From Papilionanthe hookeriana x Papilionanthe teres (lineage: Eukaryota > Streptophyta > Magnoliopsida > Asparagales > Orchidaceae): DNA of 64,000 nucleotides. Position numbers and translations under genes: made by a program. Of the stretch, positions 1 through 12,233 are shown piece after piece. The first letter of the stretch is position 1. Each line of letters begins with the position of its first letter. The stretch spans positions 45,906,540-45,970,539 of the forward strand of contig CM040432.1 of NCBI GenBank assembly GCA_022702705.1, given 5' to 3'. The notes under the pieces were generated by a model. It was not told the origin of the DNA. It did no database searches and was given only the letters and a program-made list of their open reading frames with translations.

Positions 1-395
1 CATAAGCATGCAAACAAAATTTATGAAAAGGTGTCATGAACATATTCTTAAAATAATGATTTGTGTTGCCTCATAGTGCATTCGGATTAATGTTCAAAAT
101 GCATTACGAATATTTTTAAGTCGATGGCTTTTAAGCAAAATAAGTGTCTTCATTTCATCACATGATGTGGATAAGGCTATATCTTAAATGGAAAGTAGAG
201 AAAGCATGTGATGAAGAAGATGAGCCTTCATAACATATGGGGTAAAGACCATATGAAGTAGTGATTGATGGTGTAATTAATTCAAAAAGTAGAGCATATG
301 CTATACGAAACAGATTTTGATAAGTACTCAAATGACAAATGACTTATACAGTCAAAACAGAAATACTCCAAAAATCTCCATAACGAAATACAAGT

Positions 396-1749
396 CTATG
401 CCATATTAACAAATGCATTTGTTATTTCTTCTCGAAGCTGTGCCATTTCTTCAGCACCTTCGCCCTCCTTAGTACAAATGTTAGGTTGCTCGCTATCTTC
501 TGTTAACGTCGAAGAACATATTTGATTTTTTGTTCGTCGTGCAACTGCTTCTTGTTCATTCATTTCTGCACTGCAGAAATCGATATCGAATTGTGATGGA
601 TGATGCCTAATATAATTATGCAGCATCATCGTTGCTATAACGATCTACACCTGTTTAGAAAAGGGATAAGAGGACATGTCTCACAATATAACCCATTTTT
701 TCTTCCAAACACCAAATGTCATCTGGATCACGCCTCTTAAGGAAGAATATCGTTTGTTGAAGATCTCCTTCCGAGTTCGTGTCACATTACTTGCTCTTTA
801 AAAATCTGATATATGATACCTTGTATCCGTGAATGGTTTCATATAACCTTGTTGCAATGGATAACCGGTGTTCACCAAATAATATTTTCTTATTTCAAAT
901 TTGAAAGTAATGTTTGATGTATCAAGATCACATAATTGAATTTTGACAAAATACGCATACCGTTTGGTGGATGCGGAAAACAGTACTGTTCATTTCTTGT
1001 TGCACTTTTAATTATCCTGCTATCATGTGAACTACCCTCCCAACCAGGCATGACAAATGTAAAACACATATTAAAGTTGCATACCGCCATGACATTTTGT
1101 GTTGGTATTCTACTTCGGCCGATAAATGCGACTTTTCCATTGTTCGAAATGCGTGCATCGACATGTGTTCCATCAATTGCTCTGATACAATCCTAACCAT
1201 GTTTAGTCACATAGTATATGTGTTTAGTTGTATGTAGACTCAAAATTGGACAATGAATATTAGATGAATACCTTAAAGAATGGCATGTAACGAGGATTAT
1301 TACGAATCTCTTTTGGTATTTGTGCGAATGTTGGATCCATTGGCTTGATAACATATTTACCTAGGCTTACTAGAGTTTTCAAACCTATTTGAAATACCTA
1401 CTAATTGTTTCTGAAGAATGCTGAAACCGTTCCATCGCTGAACGCGTCGACTCGTTCTGTGAAATTATGTAGATAGTGATTGCTAATACCTCCCAATTTG
1501 TTGTCCTCACAGACCCCTGCAGTCCATCAGAGTCAACAAGCTCCGCAAAAAGATCTTTGAATGCCTCCTTACTCATTCTAAATATATTGTGGAATGTGCT
1601 TGGATGTCCTTCTAACATTTCCACAACCGATTTTTCCTAATGTATGCTGATGTGTAACATCAGGGACTTTCAATGTAGGTGTTGTAGTACTCGATTGCCA
1701 AGTTTATTGCTGTGTTTCTCCTCCTACGATGACGTTCCTGTGGATCCAT
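396..1749 (-). pseudogene. PIF/Harbinger transposase (DDE_Tnp_4 type), decayed
   Basis: The protein would cut and paste the element. Reading right to left, the start at 1749 gives MDPQERHRRRRN, followed by an in-frame TGA after IESP. A readable block at 1385-1624 has GHPSTFHNIFRMSK and MERFQHSSETISRYF. The first catalytic Asp is in AIDGTHVDAR (~1160-1195) and the second in GWEGSSHDSR (890-1090 frame). The third catalytic site, normally I-E-R before FGV, reads VIQMTFGVWKKKW near 690-740, so the Glu is Gln. The C-terminus has MMLHNYIRHH and ends with EEITNAFVNMA. At least two frameshifts, one early stop and intron-like gaps interrupt it. It is homologous to the transposase at 28716-30080. The family call is firm; it is not functional as written. 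Confidence 0.85.
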
Positions 1750-2609
1750 ACTAGATCTTACTGTGTACTTAACAAAAAAAAATTCAAATCATTAAGCAAT
1801 TCATATGCATAATTTAAACACTTCTCAGAATAATATGAAAGAGACGAAACAAAATTGTGTTATGATCAGAATATATCATTTAATGAAACATAAAACCAAC
1901 CAAAAGTTCATTACAAATAAGTAGTTGTCCAAATGTGCAAATTAAAATACAAATTGGATCAGAAAGATGGAAATTTTATTAGAGGATTAAAGATGTAGGT
2001 ACAAGGCTTTCATTCATACATGACTTCCTCCAACATAGCACAAAGTCCTCTATATACATATTTTCACAAGATCATATATTTTATGTAAGAGTTACCAAGA
2101 AGGAACCTCACAAGAACCCGAACTGCAAAACACCCATACTGCAAATTACTCACAAGAACCAAACTTAAAATTACAATAAGACTGCATAAACTTTCAAGAG
2201 AAAACCTTCTCCAAACTTCTAAGCAAGCCCCAAACAAATCCAAGTTGTTTAAAGACCTGCTCGAGACATCCAAGCCAGCCTCCAAATTGTTTAAAGTTAG
2301 CAGATGAAGCAAAGCTGCAATGGTTACCATCCAAGAACGAGGGCTCCATGCGTATTCATAAATCACTAATATTAAAATTTCCTAAAGTGTTATAAACATA
2401 GTGACAAAATGAAATAATATTAACATGCATACCACTCACTTTGTTAACACATATGCATCATGCATGCCACTCAAAAAAGATTATCAGGGGCATTTTGATG
2501 CTTCCCCATCCTTCACTAATATCATAAAACACCCAAACCGACAATAGCCTTCCAACAACAAAGATGAGAGCTGTCTTATGCCAAATGACCTTTTCAAAAG
2601 CAAAAGAAG

Positions 2610-3060
2610 AAACAAAAGTACAAGTAGCCAAAAAACCTTCAACAGCCTCCAAACAGCAAAAAAACAGACCCAGAAACTCGAATTTGGCGCAGAAGAAGAA
2701 ACAAAAGTACAAGTAGCCAAATAACCTTCAAATTTCTCAAGGCCAAATGACCCCAAACAGAAATATAGCCAAATAACCTTCAAATTTTCAAAAACTCAAA
2801 TATAGCCAAATAACCCCAAACAACAAGCTAAAAGAAAGGCCAAGTGACCCCAAACATTTCTCAATGCCAAATGACCCCAAACAGCAAGTCAAAAGAAAAG
2901 CCAAATAATCATTTAAAACATCTTTTAAAACCGCTGAAATATAGCCAATTTTAAACTTTCAAAACATTTCTCAATGCCAAATGACCCCAAACAGCAATCT
3001 AAAAGAAAAGATATCCTTCTTCATGACCACCAAAGAAGAATAGCCAAATAATTATTTAAA
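2610..3060. repeat. Degenerate short repeats in Harbinger 1 subterminal region
   Basis: Variants of 'gccaaatgaccccaaacag' and 'agccaaataaccttcaaatt' recur irregularly, and 'acaaaagtacaagtagccaaa' occurs at about 2621 and 2702. Apparent ORFs across it are low-complexity and unsupported. The remaining stretches 1750-2600 and 3061-4600 show nothing recognisable. Confidence 0.6.
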
Positions 3061-4609
3061 ACATTACTTTCCCAAATCAACAGTACAAGTAGTAAAGAAA
3101 AGGGGTCCAAAAATTTTTCCGAAGCCACCAAAACAAAAACTCAAAACTGCAGACATCCCACGCAATACTATTAACATACTATCAAAACTGCAAGTTAAGT
3201 TTACCAAATGTGCCATTCAAACAAGTTAAACTACAAACATAACCAAATGGGAGGGCCAGGAAAGCCATAAAATACAGTCACCCAAATGTGCCATCTAAAG
3301 TAAAAACCATCTCAAACAAGTTAAGCTTTACCACTCCTCACCATACTTGCATACATGCATCCTGAATGAGCTTTATTTAGTATAAGAAGGACATGAATGA
3401 CTTGAGAAGCCATACTTGCATGAATAATAAGTTTTTGCATTTTGTAAAATCAAATAAATATCCTAAAAATTGGTTCACTGCTGAAGTGGATTCATAAAGT
3501 TCAATAATTTTGAACTTTTCATTTTATGCATGCTGGGAAACAGGAGAAGATTATTCAATTATAATAATATATGCAAAGCATGCCATGAAACTCCTTTTTT
3601 TTCATTAATGCATAGAAATCATAATGGAAGATATCTCAAAATAAAAATAAACATGACTTCTACCAATTATTTTGAAGCCTGTAGCAGTCCAAAGCTTTAA
3701 AAATCAAAAGCCCGTGCCATTAATAAATTCATATGCCTTGCTTATCCACTAATTACTTTAAGAAGCTCAATATATCACAAACCAGTAAGAAGCATATAGC
3801 CAATGTAAGAAGCATAAGCTCAATGTAATAAGTATATAGCTGGAACTGCATTCCATTTCTAACCAAGCATATAGCATAATACTATTCCAATTCAACATGT
3901 ATTGCAGCAATTGACAATTCATGTAATCGGTTTGATCCATACCAAGGGAGCTACCATCCATTTAAAGTTTGCAGCTATCTGTAACTCCATTCAAACAAAT
4001 GAAAAAAAAGTTTGATTTTTCTCTGCAAAGGCTTCCGGTAAAGCAGAAATGGAAGAACAACCCCAAATCTAGATACTCAGAACAAAGCTAAACATTCATA
4101 ATGTAAAACTCTAAAATATGTGTTAATCCACAGAAGGAAGCAACTAGCAAAAACGGGAAGGGGGGGAGAACGAAGCCCGCAAACAACCATGAACCACAAA
4201 CAACCATAGAGCCGCAAACAACCGTGAAGCCCGCAAACTCCATAAACTCTCATGCAATTGCTTACAAATCCACCAAATTCCATAAGGTATAAGCATAGAA
4301 ACGGGGAGAATATGTGGAGAAGATGGGAGGGAGTACAGAAAGAAAATGCCGAAAAAATGCAGCAAATCCCTCAGATCTGCAAGTAGAAGAACAAAATGCC
4401 TCAGATTTTACCTGAGATCTGCCGATTCGAGTGGCTAGGGAAGAAGAAAATGACTCAGATACCGGAGATAAGCAGTGGGGATAGGGTGAGGGCAGAAGGA
4501 AGAGGGATATTGCCGCGGGGTAAGGACGAGATAAACCCGTGGGCGAAAGCGGGGCCGTGGGGATATTGCCGCGGCCCGCTTTCACTCTGCTTTTACTCTG
4601 CTTCCTCCG

Positions 4610-4694
4610 CGCCGCTGCAACCAAACGATGAGCTTTCAAACGAAGCCGCTGCGACGCCCCGTACCGCGAAAAAAAGTTGGAAACAAACGAGCCC
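4610..4694 (-). repeat. Terminal inverted repeat region of Harbinger 1, with TAA target site
   Basis: On the minus strand the element starts GGGCTCGTTTGTTTCC and continues into a GC-rich subterminal segment. TAA follows at 4695-4697. The partner repeat is outside the window, so the inverted repeat itself cannot be confirmed here. Confidence 0.65.
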
Positions 4695-4697
4695 TAA

Positions 4698-5376
4698 GTC
4701 ACACGTCATCCTGTCAAATGATGTTTCTTATATGTTGAATTTTAACTTTTATTTCTTTTATGTATTCCTTCGCTTTTATATGCCTTACAAAAACGAATTC
4801 AATGTTCAAGATTATAGAATGGGTGGGTTGATAAAATCATTTTAACACTGCGCGTAATAGACTGCACTGGTCCATATTGGTGCCACAACTAGGCTCCGAA
4901 AAAGATATGCTTCTTTTGTCATAGCGAAAAGACAAAATTTTCTTACTAAAATAAATATGATTATATATATATATATATATATAAATATATAAATTAAAAA
5001 ACAATAAAAGGAATTGGCACTAAAATTAATTGTTTCATTATCCAGTCGGCCACAAAACTTCTTCGGAAAGGTTTTTGTCCCAAAAAATTGTGACATTAAA
5101 TTGAGGAGCATTTGAAAGTATAATTTCAAATAATTTTAATCAAACTCAAAGTCCTGATGCCATCAGCACGTGTAGTGATCCGGTCTAACTCCAATTGAGC
5201 CGAGATTAGGCACTTTAAACATGATTAAAATTTTTGGAAATTTAATTGAATAACAAAATGATTTCTAGACCTGATGTGCTTAAGGTCAAGTAACGCATTA
5301 TGATAAAACAAATCTATGGATCTCGAGATTGATAAATTCATATATTTAAAAACTATCCTATCATGAAAATATTCAA
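4698..5376. other. AT-rich spacer without a gene
   Basis: No recognisable coding or element sequence. It holds a TA dinucleotide microsatellite at 4961-4992. Confidence 0.6.
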
Positions 5377-5674
5377 TGTTGGATATTCGATAGTACCTTC
5401 ATAAATTTGGCCAAATTTACCTCAAAGACTTATTGAGTTAATCTAGTTATCTTTAGCAGCTAATTAATTAACTAGTTTTGCATGTGTTAAATATGTTAAG
5501 TGGTTATTTTTAAGAAGTTATTTGTTTGAGTTAGGAAGCTAACTGTGTAAGTTAGTGGAGTTAGTTTTTTTATTGTGCCTATAAGTAAACCTGAAATTAT
5601 TGTAAGTTTGAGCCTACCAAGTTGAATAGAAATTCTCTATTTTTTGTGTGTTTAAATCTTAATATTTTCCCACA
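5377..5674 (+). repeat. Copia-like LTR (plus strand), tentative
   Basis: The end is set by CACA at 5674, two bases before a tRNA-Met-type primer site. The start TGTTGGATATT at 5377 is the most plausible TG upstream and gives about 298 bp, short but acceptable for a copia LTR. No second LTR is present in the window, so the left boundary is a guess. Confidence 0.5.
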
Positions 5675-5676
5675 TT

Positions 5677-5688
5677 TGGTATCAGAAC
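5677..5688 (+). other. Primer-binding site, tRNA-Met type, and leader
   Basis: TGGTATCAGAAC resembles the TGGTATCAGAGC complement of initiator tRNA-Met used by many plant copia elements. The following 5689-5995 looks like an untranslated leader or the start of gag and is cut at 5995 by the LTR of Athila element E1, so E1 probably landed in this copia element. Confidence 0.65.
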
Positions 5689-5995
5689 AAGGTCGACATC
5701 CGGTGAGTAGTTCGATTCGGCTCCTGCAATTCGTGCTAGGTCTCCCGGAGAAGTTCTGATCACGGAAAAGATCGGCAAGAAGGAATCCAAGGCTCGACGG
5801 ACGTGATGCCGGCAGTTTCGATCGCGAAAAAGTTCTTGGCGAGGGGATTTCGAGGACCAGGCAGCGAAGCAGGCAGCTCGAATCGATGACCAAGACGAGA
5901 ATTTTCTCCATTACGAACAGGGGTTCGGCACAGGAACAGGAAGGATCTGCGGCAGACAGGAAGAAGAGGAGTTCGCGGTTCGTTGTCGCAGGGGA

Positions 5996-7785
5996 TGATT
6001 CACCCGATATTTATACTTAAAATTATGATATGAAAATTCGCAATGGCGACAAAAGTTTTTCTCCACCGGATATATATGCTTATGATTTTGATATAAAAAT
6101 TATGATTTATAATGTGGATACTACGCAAGTATACGTATCATTTATTAAGTAATATAAGACTTTCTGATTAAGCCCCGAAATATCAAACCCACAGGGAAAG
6201 TGAAAATTCTTTAAAGAAATAAGAAAATTATCTTTTTTACTTTTTAAATTGGCTTTCGAAAGTATATTTTGATTTTGAAAAGTTTGATAGTTGATTTCAC
6301 TCTTTAAATTTTCTTATAAAAGTCAAACAAGAAATTAAAATGATAATAACTGTAAACACGGTATGAAAAACACTATTAACTAGAATATCTTTTTCTTTCC
6401 TTTATAAAGTAGTAATAATTATGAAAGTATTGTTGTGGAAGTATTTAAATTTGTTGTGATAAATAGAAGAAAATATATTTTTTACCCTTACTTGGTTCTA
6501 TGGAGAACATTGGTTAATTTGAAATTTTAACATTTTGAACATGGTTAGGCAGGGAAGATACCAGCTCTCACTCTAGAGTTCCCTCAATTCCCTCGACCTG
6601 GGGGCTAACTTCTCATAACAAAATTCAAAACTTCAAACTATATTAGGTGCTTTTAACCTGTCACACTAAAAATCCTTTAATTTTACTCCCTTTTAAAACA
6701 TCTTCTAATATATTGCATTCAATTATATAAACTACAATTTTCACCCATATAATTACATGTGATTCTTACTAACTTTTATGAGACAATATTGCATTGGATC
6801 TTACATAATCTCACCACAAATTTTACATCTTAACAGGCCAAATTAAGAAGTAAATAAAGTTTATAGAATCAATCTTCACAACTTCTTCCAACTTTAAACA
6901 CATACATTCCACAACAATTTTTCATGAATTACTTACTTCTTCATTTAAGAAAGAAAAATAAAACGTAAACTACTCAGAATGCATTGAGAAAATACAAAAA
7001 CACTTTGATTTGAAATTAAAAATCATAAGAAAAATAACAAACACATCAAGTATTAATTAAAAACTAAATGTAAGAACAAAAGTAAACACTTATCTGAAAA
7101 TCCTCTCCATAAGACTCAGGAAGTTCCTCTAAAACTTTGACTCTTCACTAAACTACTCCTCAGAGTAGGTCTCTCAACTCCGTTGACTCAGAAACAGACT
7201 TCAGACTTCAATAAAAACAAAACTAAAGGAAAGAAAAGAAGTGGGAAGAAGAAGGCTTCAATCCTACCCTTTTCTCTTTTTTATTCTCTACTCCTACTCT
7301 TAATGAAAACTCTTATAAAATACATTAAAAACTCTATAAAAAATCTCTTCAAAATGCAATGGAAGAGCCCCTAATCTTTCATAAGACTCTCTTTAAAAAT
7401 TAAACCAAAAGGTGTCTTGGTGTCTATTCAAAATGTGTCCAGATTTGATGTATCCACCAAAGAATGCACTCCTTCATTCAAACTTGCCTCCCAAAGGAAG
7501 TTATGGAAGTTACCACCAAAAGTTACATCCCATCCCCTTTGAAAATGGTGCCAAATTCAAGTTAATCTCGATTTTTAACTGTGGCGGCGCTTAGCCGCCA
7601 CTGCCCAAATTTTCAGTTTTCATTTTTTTGCTCCAAATTTGATCCAATTTTGCTCCTTTCATCATAATCACTCATTTTCATCATACCTGTAAGAAAAACA
7701 CAAAATATCTTCATTAAAGTGCAATATCATCAAAAATAGGCATAAAAATGTGCATAAAAATATTATATATATTTTAGATGTATCA
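5996..7785 (-). repeat. 3' LTR of Athila E1
   Basis: The right edge is set by comparison with E2: ...TATCA then the polypurine tract (written AAATCCCCC on the plus strand). The left edge at TGATTCACCCGAT gives 1790 bp, close to the E2 LTRs (1801 and 1787 bp). It shares the block around 'tactacgcaagtatacgtatc' near 6120 with both E2 LTRs. The left edge is uncertain by some tens of bases. Confidence 0.7.
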
Positions 7786-7825
7786 AAATCCCCCAAACTT
7801 AAAATGTTACTTGTCCTCAAGTGAC
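7786..7825 (-). promoter_or_regulatory. Polypurine tract and adjacent hairpin of E1
   Basis: On the minus strand the tract AAGTTTGGGGGATTT abuts the LTR and would prime plus-strand DNA synthesis. Next to it, 7806-7825 reads GTTACTTG-TCCT-CAAGTGAC, an 8-bp stem with one G.U pair. E2 has the same stem at 14054-14073. Confidence 0.65.
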
Positions 7826-8162
7826 AGTTAATCTCATAGAAAAATTTTAATATGCAAATTATGTAATGAGTTTCTTAGGAAGATAAAAAAATTTTGTTCT
7901 AGAAATGGAATAGTCCAATTTAAAAAAAATTTCAGTACTTAAGACCAACTTAAAGTTTAGAAAGTTCTTAAGGAAAGAAAAATGACAAATATAAGTCTTT
8001 ATCTAATTCAGAAATATTTGAAGATTCTTCAAATTATAGGATTCAAACATCTTATTTTTCTCACTTAAAAATCTTTATTTGAAAATAATTTTACTTACTA
8101 TATTATAACATTAAGCTTTAGATTTTCTCTGAACTTATATGTTAAACTTTTAGGTATGGAAC

Positions 8163-8345
8163 CAACTTTTTATTAGGCCCTTAAATCCTCAAGCTTCTCC
8201 TCCCTTTTCACATACTATTTTTCATTTTTTATTTTTCTTTTTCTTTTCTTTTTCCTTTTCTCTTTTTTTTTCTTTTTTTTCTTTTTCTAAGGCAAGGATT
8301 AATGTATCTGGATAGGACTTTAATGATTTTGAATTCCACCCTTCC
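8163..8345 (-). other. Conserved internal polypurine block of E1
   Basis: A pyrimidine run of about 75 bp (8215-8288, purine on the element's sense strand) is followed by 'aaggattaatgtatctggatagg' and 'ttaatgattttgaattccac'. The same order is found in E2 at 14420-14535, about the same distance from the LTR. No ORF explains the conservation. Confidence 0.55.
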
Positions 8346-9371
8346 ATTTAAAATAAAAGTTAAATATATATCTTTCACTTAAAAATCATAATAATAGTAT
8401 TTGAAAATTATTCCTCAATAAAAGAAATTTAAGCTTTGAAGAATAGAAGTCAAATCTTCTATTTATCCAAAAATATAAAATTTCTTACTAAAGATATATA
8501 GCTATATTTAATACCTCTTCACTAAGAAAATTTTATCTTTAAGTTTTTCATGATTACTAAATTTTCTACTAAATTATTTTATTCATTTCTATATTCAAAA
8601 TTTTTGTTCCCCTAATATAACTTCATATACATAATTGTTCTCAATCAAGAAATAAGATTTATTTTGAGTATTCTTGAGAACAAATAACATTTTAGATTTT
8701 TGAAAAAAATATTTTTGTTTTTAAAATTCCCCCACACCCCCCCCCCAAACATTAATTTTTAGTTAGGATAAAACATTTAAGCATAAGAAATGATACATGG
8801 GTGAGAATTAATGACTAACATAACATGCTTGCAGGAATTTAAATATCCTAAATATGCAAGTATAACAATTTAAACAACAAGAGTAAAATGAAATCAAATT
8901 CAGTTTTTTAAAACATTTTCTTTTTATAACAAGAAAGTAACAATTTCAAAAGACTTCTACAGTAGTGGTGGTTTTCAAAGCAAATACACACCAACTAAAA
9001 TCACACTGATACTAGATAGCAAATGGTAGTGGTAGATTTTTGTAAAGTTTTTAAGCATGCAGTTTCCTAAATAGTAGTTTCTATAGTGTTCTCTAATCTC
9101 CTAACAGTTTTAGAATTAATGTACACCCTAAAAAAACACTACTACAACATACACATTAAAACATTTACTACCACACACACTACACTCAAAGCAACATATA
9201 AAACATCAATCCAACAACAATACATCTGAATATGCATAACAGATAAATAGTACAACTACAATCTGCATACTATCAGAGTTCACATCACAACACAATCATC
9301 AAATAAAATACTAGACAAAGTACACAATAACACAGTACAACAACACAACAACTAAAGCAAACAACATACAT

Positions 9372-10531
9372 CTACTCTTCATCCTCAGTATCATCAGCAT
9401 CCTGCTCATTCCAATCCCTGGATGGCACAAAAGGTATGTAGAATGGATGAGGGGGCAACTCAGCACTCTGATCACCTTTAATCAGTCTATCCAAATAATG
9501 CTGATATTTCTCCTCATACTCATCATGTTTTACAATATATCTCTCCACATTATCCATCTTACCATCCATATCTTTCATATGCCTTCGAGTAAGACTCACT
9601 TTCTTCAAAATTTTTCTTAATAAACCAGTCTGTGAATCAGTAGATGATGAAGCACGTGAAGTAGTAGCACGAGAAGTAGATGCAGCAGAAGCAGAAGCAG
9701 AAGTAGAGGCAGTCGATGCCCTACCAAATCCTCCTCTCCAGCCAAATTCTGATGTACATTGTAAGCTCCAACGTTTACACTAGTGATAGGTCTCAAAGGC
9801 TTAATTACCTCTTCCCAGGTTTCAAATTTCAGTTCAGACCATTCACATAATGAATGAATCAGGGAAGGAAATCTCATACCTGCAGTAGTGGTAGATCTGG
9901 CACAACTCACAATATAATCATAAATGATCGCTCCAATATCTATAGGCTTCCCTTGCTGAATGCAATGGTTCAAAACAGCTCTTTCCCTCGTTACTTCACT
10001 AGTATGACTTGAAGGAAACAGTTTAGAAGAGATAAAATAATGTCATGCCTTAGAAGTGTCATTTAATTTGGAAGCACGAAAATTCACTCTTCAATCATTT
10101 GTTATTTTCCACAATCCTCTTCCATCAGTCAAAAATCTCATTATCTCATCTAACTCTCCCTCCGTAGGATGAAAATTAGAATAAAAACAAAACATAGCAG
10201 GAGGCAATTGATAGAAAGTGTTAATTACCCCAGAAGAAAAGCCCACATCTTGCCCCCTAACCATCACTAAATTCTCTTCTGATGCAGGCAAATTCGCAAA
10301 GAATTCTCTAACAATAGAAACAACAGCAACAGTGGAGAAGCAATAGTAGTTCTCTCAGTTCCTCCTAGCAATCATATCTTCAATTACTTCTCCTGGCTTA
10401 CTGAACACTCTCTCAGGAATCAGTTTACGTGACTACAACACATCGATGTATCAATCCTCAGCCCTCACACTAACAAATTTGTCGGAATCAAACTTCGTCT
10501 TTCCTCTCGAGCGCTTTGACTTTGGAGCCAT
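9372..10531 (-). pseudogene. Athila env-position ORF ('putative plant transposon protein'), E1
   Basis: The gene lies between the small ORF and the 3' LTR, where Athila elements carry their env-like or 'putative plant transposon protein' ORF. The start at 10531 reads MAPKSKRSRGKTKFDSDKF. Readable blocks include MVRGQDVGFSSGVINTFYQL and RFLTDGRGLWKITND (10091-10291), QQGKPIDIGAIIYDYI (9617-9973), and a charged tail DWNEQDADDTEDEE ending at 9372. Stops and frameshifts between blocks break it. It aligns block by block with the E2 gene at 15404-16558. I see no signal peptide or convincing membrane anchor. Its function is unknown, and the name reflects position and family only. Confidence 0.7.
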
Positions 10532-11465
10532 CACTAAAAATTAACAAAAAACTTATCATAAATTCCAAAATCAAACTAAACTTGCTAAATTATCTTCCAA
10601 AAGATGTTTCCACTAAATCCAAGCAATTTCTTAATTTTTCCTTAAATTTTCACCATGAATAGTGATTTTAAGATTTTCCAAAATGTACTCAAAATACATG
10701 GTGAAAATAAAAAAATTTTACTTAGGAGTAGTGCTCATACCTCAAGGGATCCAAATTTACAAATTTTTGTTGAGATCGGCTCTTAAATGGTCTAAATCAA
10801 GGATGCCCTAGACTCTCTCTCGCGTGAAAACGATGGTTTGAAGATGAACATGGGTGTTAAAATGGCGATTCACGGGTTTTTAACTACTGGGAACCAATTT
10901 TTGTGAACTGAGGCCTAAGCGCGAACCCTTCGGCGCTTAGCCGCGAAATCTGGCGCTTAAGCGCCGGCACTCTGGCGCTTAGCCGCCAATACCCAGATTT
11001 TCACAATTAAGATAAATGCTTTAAACCACTTCGTTAATCACCCTTAATCTCTTTAAAATAATTATCTCTTCCCCATAAATCTTCCAATATTCCAATTCAA
11101 ATGTTTTTAATATTCATCGATTCCAAATAAATTTTACACAAACACAAACTTATATTCATTAAAACAAACATAGCACTTAATACAATCCTAGAATTTCTAT
11201 CCACATACATAGGATGAAATTCCATAGATACAAGAGACTTAACCTCAAACTGATAAGTTTACATCTCTAAGATGTAACTATCACATCATAAGGTGTAATT
11301 AAAACTAAAACATAGACATTAAACACACCAAACAAAACACTTAAGAACACTAAACATATTAAACAAAAAACATAAGAACACAAAACATATAAGAACAAAG
11401 CACACTTAATTCCACTCCCCATTAGGCGGAATATATCCAGGACCACTATTATTCTCATTTGACCC

Positions 11466-11801
11466 TTATGAAATATAAATTTGATAGAACAGGCGATAAT
11501 TGTTCATTCTTATATCTTCTTCTTCAATCCATTTGTTCTTCAAAAACATCGCCTTATCCGCTTCTTCCACGTATCTTGAATGAATGAATTGCATCTTGAG
11601 TGGCCATCCCATGTGCTCCAAATGTAAGTTAGTTTCATTGATCTTTGCTTCCGTTGAAGTCACTTGGGCTTCAATTTCTTTTGCAATCATTTCTGCAAGA
11701 ACAGCGAGAAATCCATTGAATAACTCTTTAGCACTGTCACTAATGAGCTTACTCTTGTCAGAATCTTGCTTCTTCTTAGTCTCATTCTTCCAGGAAGACA
11801 T
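11466..11801 (-). CDS. Small conserved Athila ORF, 111 aa, unknown function (E1)
   Basis: An uninterrupted 111-codon ORF starting MSSWKNETKKKQDSDKSKL. It is charged and mostly helical in character, with KELFNGFLAVLAEMIAKEIE and KAMFLKNKWIEEED. It lies between the env-position ORF and the region where pol would end. I do not recognise its family. It is worth calling because E2 carries a clear homologue at the same place (17296-17654), sharing FFNGF/LFNGF, the EHL/EHM-x-W segment and KNKWI. The two elements are diverged, so conservation suggests the reading frame mattered. It may be a coiled-coil accessory protein, which is inference. Confidence 0.6.
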   Translation of the reverse strand: MSSWKNETKKKQDSDKSKLISDSAKELFNGFLAVLAEMIAKEIEAQVTSTEAKINETNLHLEHMGWPLKMQFIHSRYVEEADKAMFLKNKWIEEEDIRMNNYRLFYQIYIS

Positions 11802-12233
11802 GATGTACTCAAAATACTTTTCTTAAGATTTAGAAATGAAAATAGGACTTAGGGCAAGTGTTTCTCTTAAATCAGGTTCTTTTTATAGACTTGAGAAGTG
11901 TTAAAACTACCCCAAGATGTTTTAAAACTCCAAAATAATTTCCAAAACCTCTTTCCCATGATCTAGGCTTCTAGAATTTAATTTTTTCATGTTTTTTGTA
12001 ACTCCGGCGCCTAAGCGCCAACTAGGTGGTGCTCAGCCGCCAATGCTCAATTTAGCACAGGTCTGCCAAATGTCCAAATTTTCATTTTGACTCCTCTAAG
12101 GCATCAAATAAAGTCAAATAAACTCTATTTAGTTTAAAAACTCTAAATTACTACCACTAAAAACATAAAAACAAACCAAACAAAGCACACGAAACAAACA
12201 TAAAGCAAAGCACACCGATAATTATGGGTTGCC

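Larger units (their letters stand above)
1..4694 (-). mobile_element. PIF/Harbinger DNA transposon 1, partial
   Basis: One end of a PIF/Harbinger element running on the minus strand. Its terminus is at 4694, where the minus strand reads GGGCTCGTTTGTTTCC, a start typical of this superfamily, and the adjoining TAA (4695-4697) fits the 3-bp TTA/TAA target site. The interior holds a decayed DDE transposase (396-1749). The other terminus lies left of the window. No Myb/SANT companion ORF is visible between transposase and terminus, unlike the second Harbinger element, where it lies there; it may be lost or lie outside the window. From 1750 to 4600 I see no gene, only repeats at 2610-3060. Confidence 0.8.
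5996..12233 (-). mobile_element. Athila-type Ty3/gypsy element E1, left part
   Basis: A minus-strand element with its 3' LTR at 5996-7785, then PPT, hairpin, polypurine block, env-position ORF (9372-10531) and small ORF (11466-11801). At 12233 it is interrupted by the complete element E2 and resumes for 93 bp at 25474-25566. The gag, PR, RT, RNase H and INT regions and the 5' LTR are missing; the sequence switches to a Harbinger terminus at 25567. The order of parts matches E2. Spacers 7826-9371 and 10532-11465 hold no other gene. Confidence 0.8.

Noticed and set aside
2458..2783. Two overlapping hydrophobic minus-strand frames
   Set aside because: Low-complexity translation of degenerate repeats in Harbinger 1; no homologue in Harbinger 2.
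4262..4845. Plus and minus open frames at the Harbinger 1 terminus
   Set aside because: They cross the element boundary at 4694 and have no recognisable domain.
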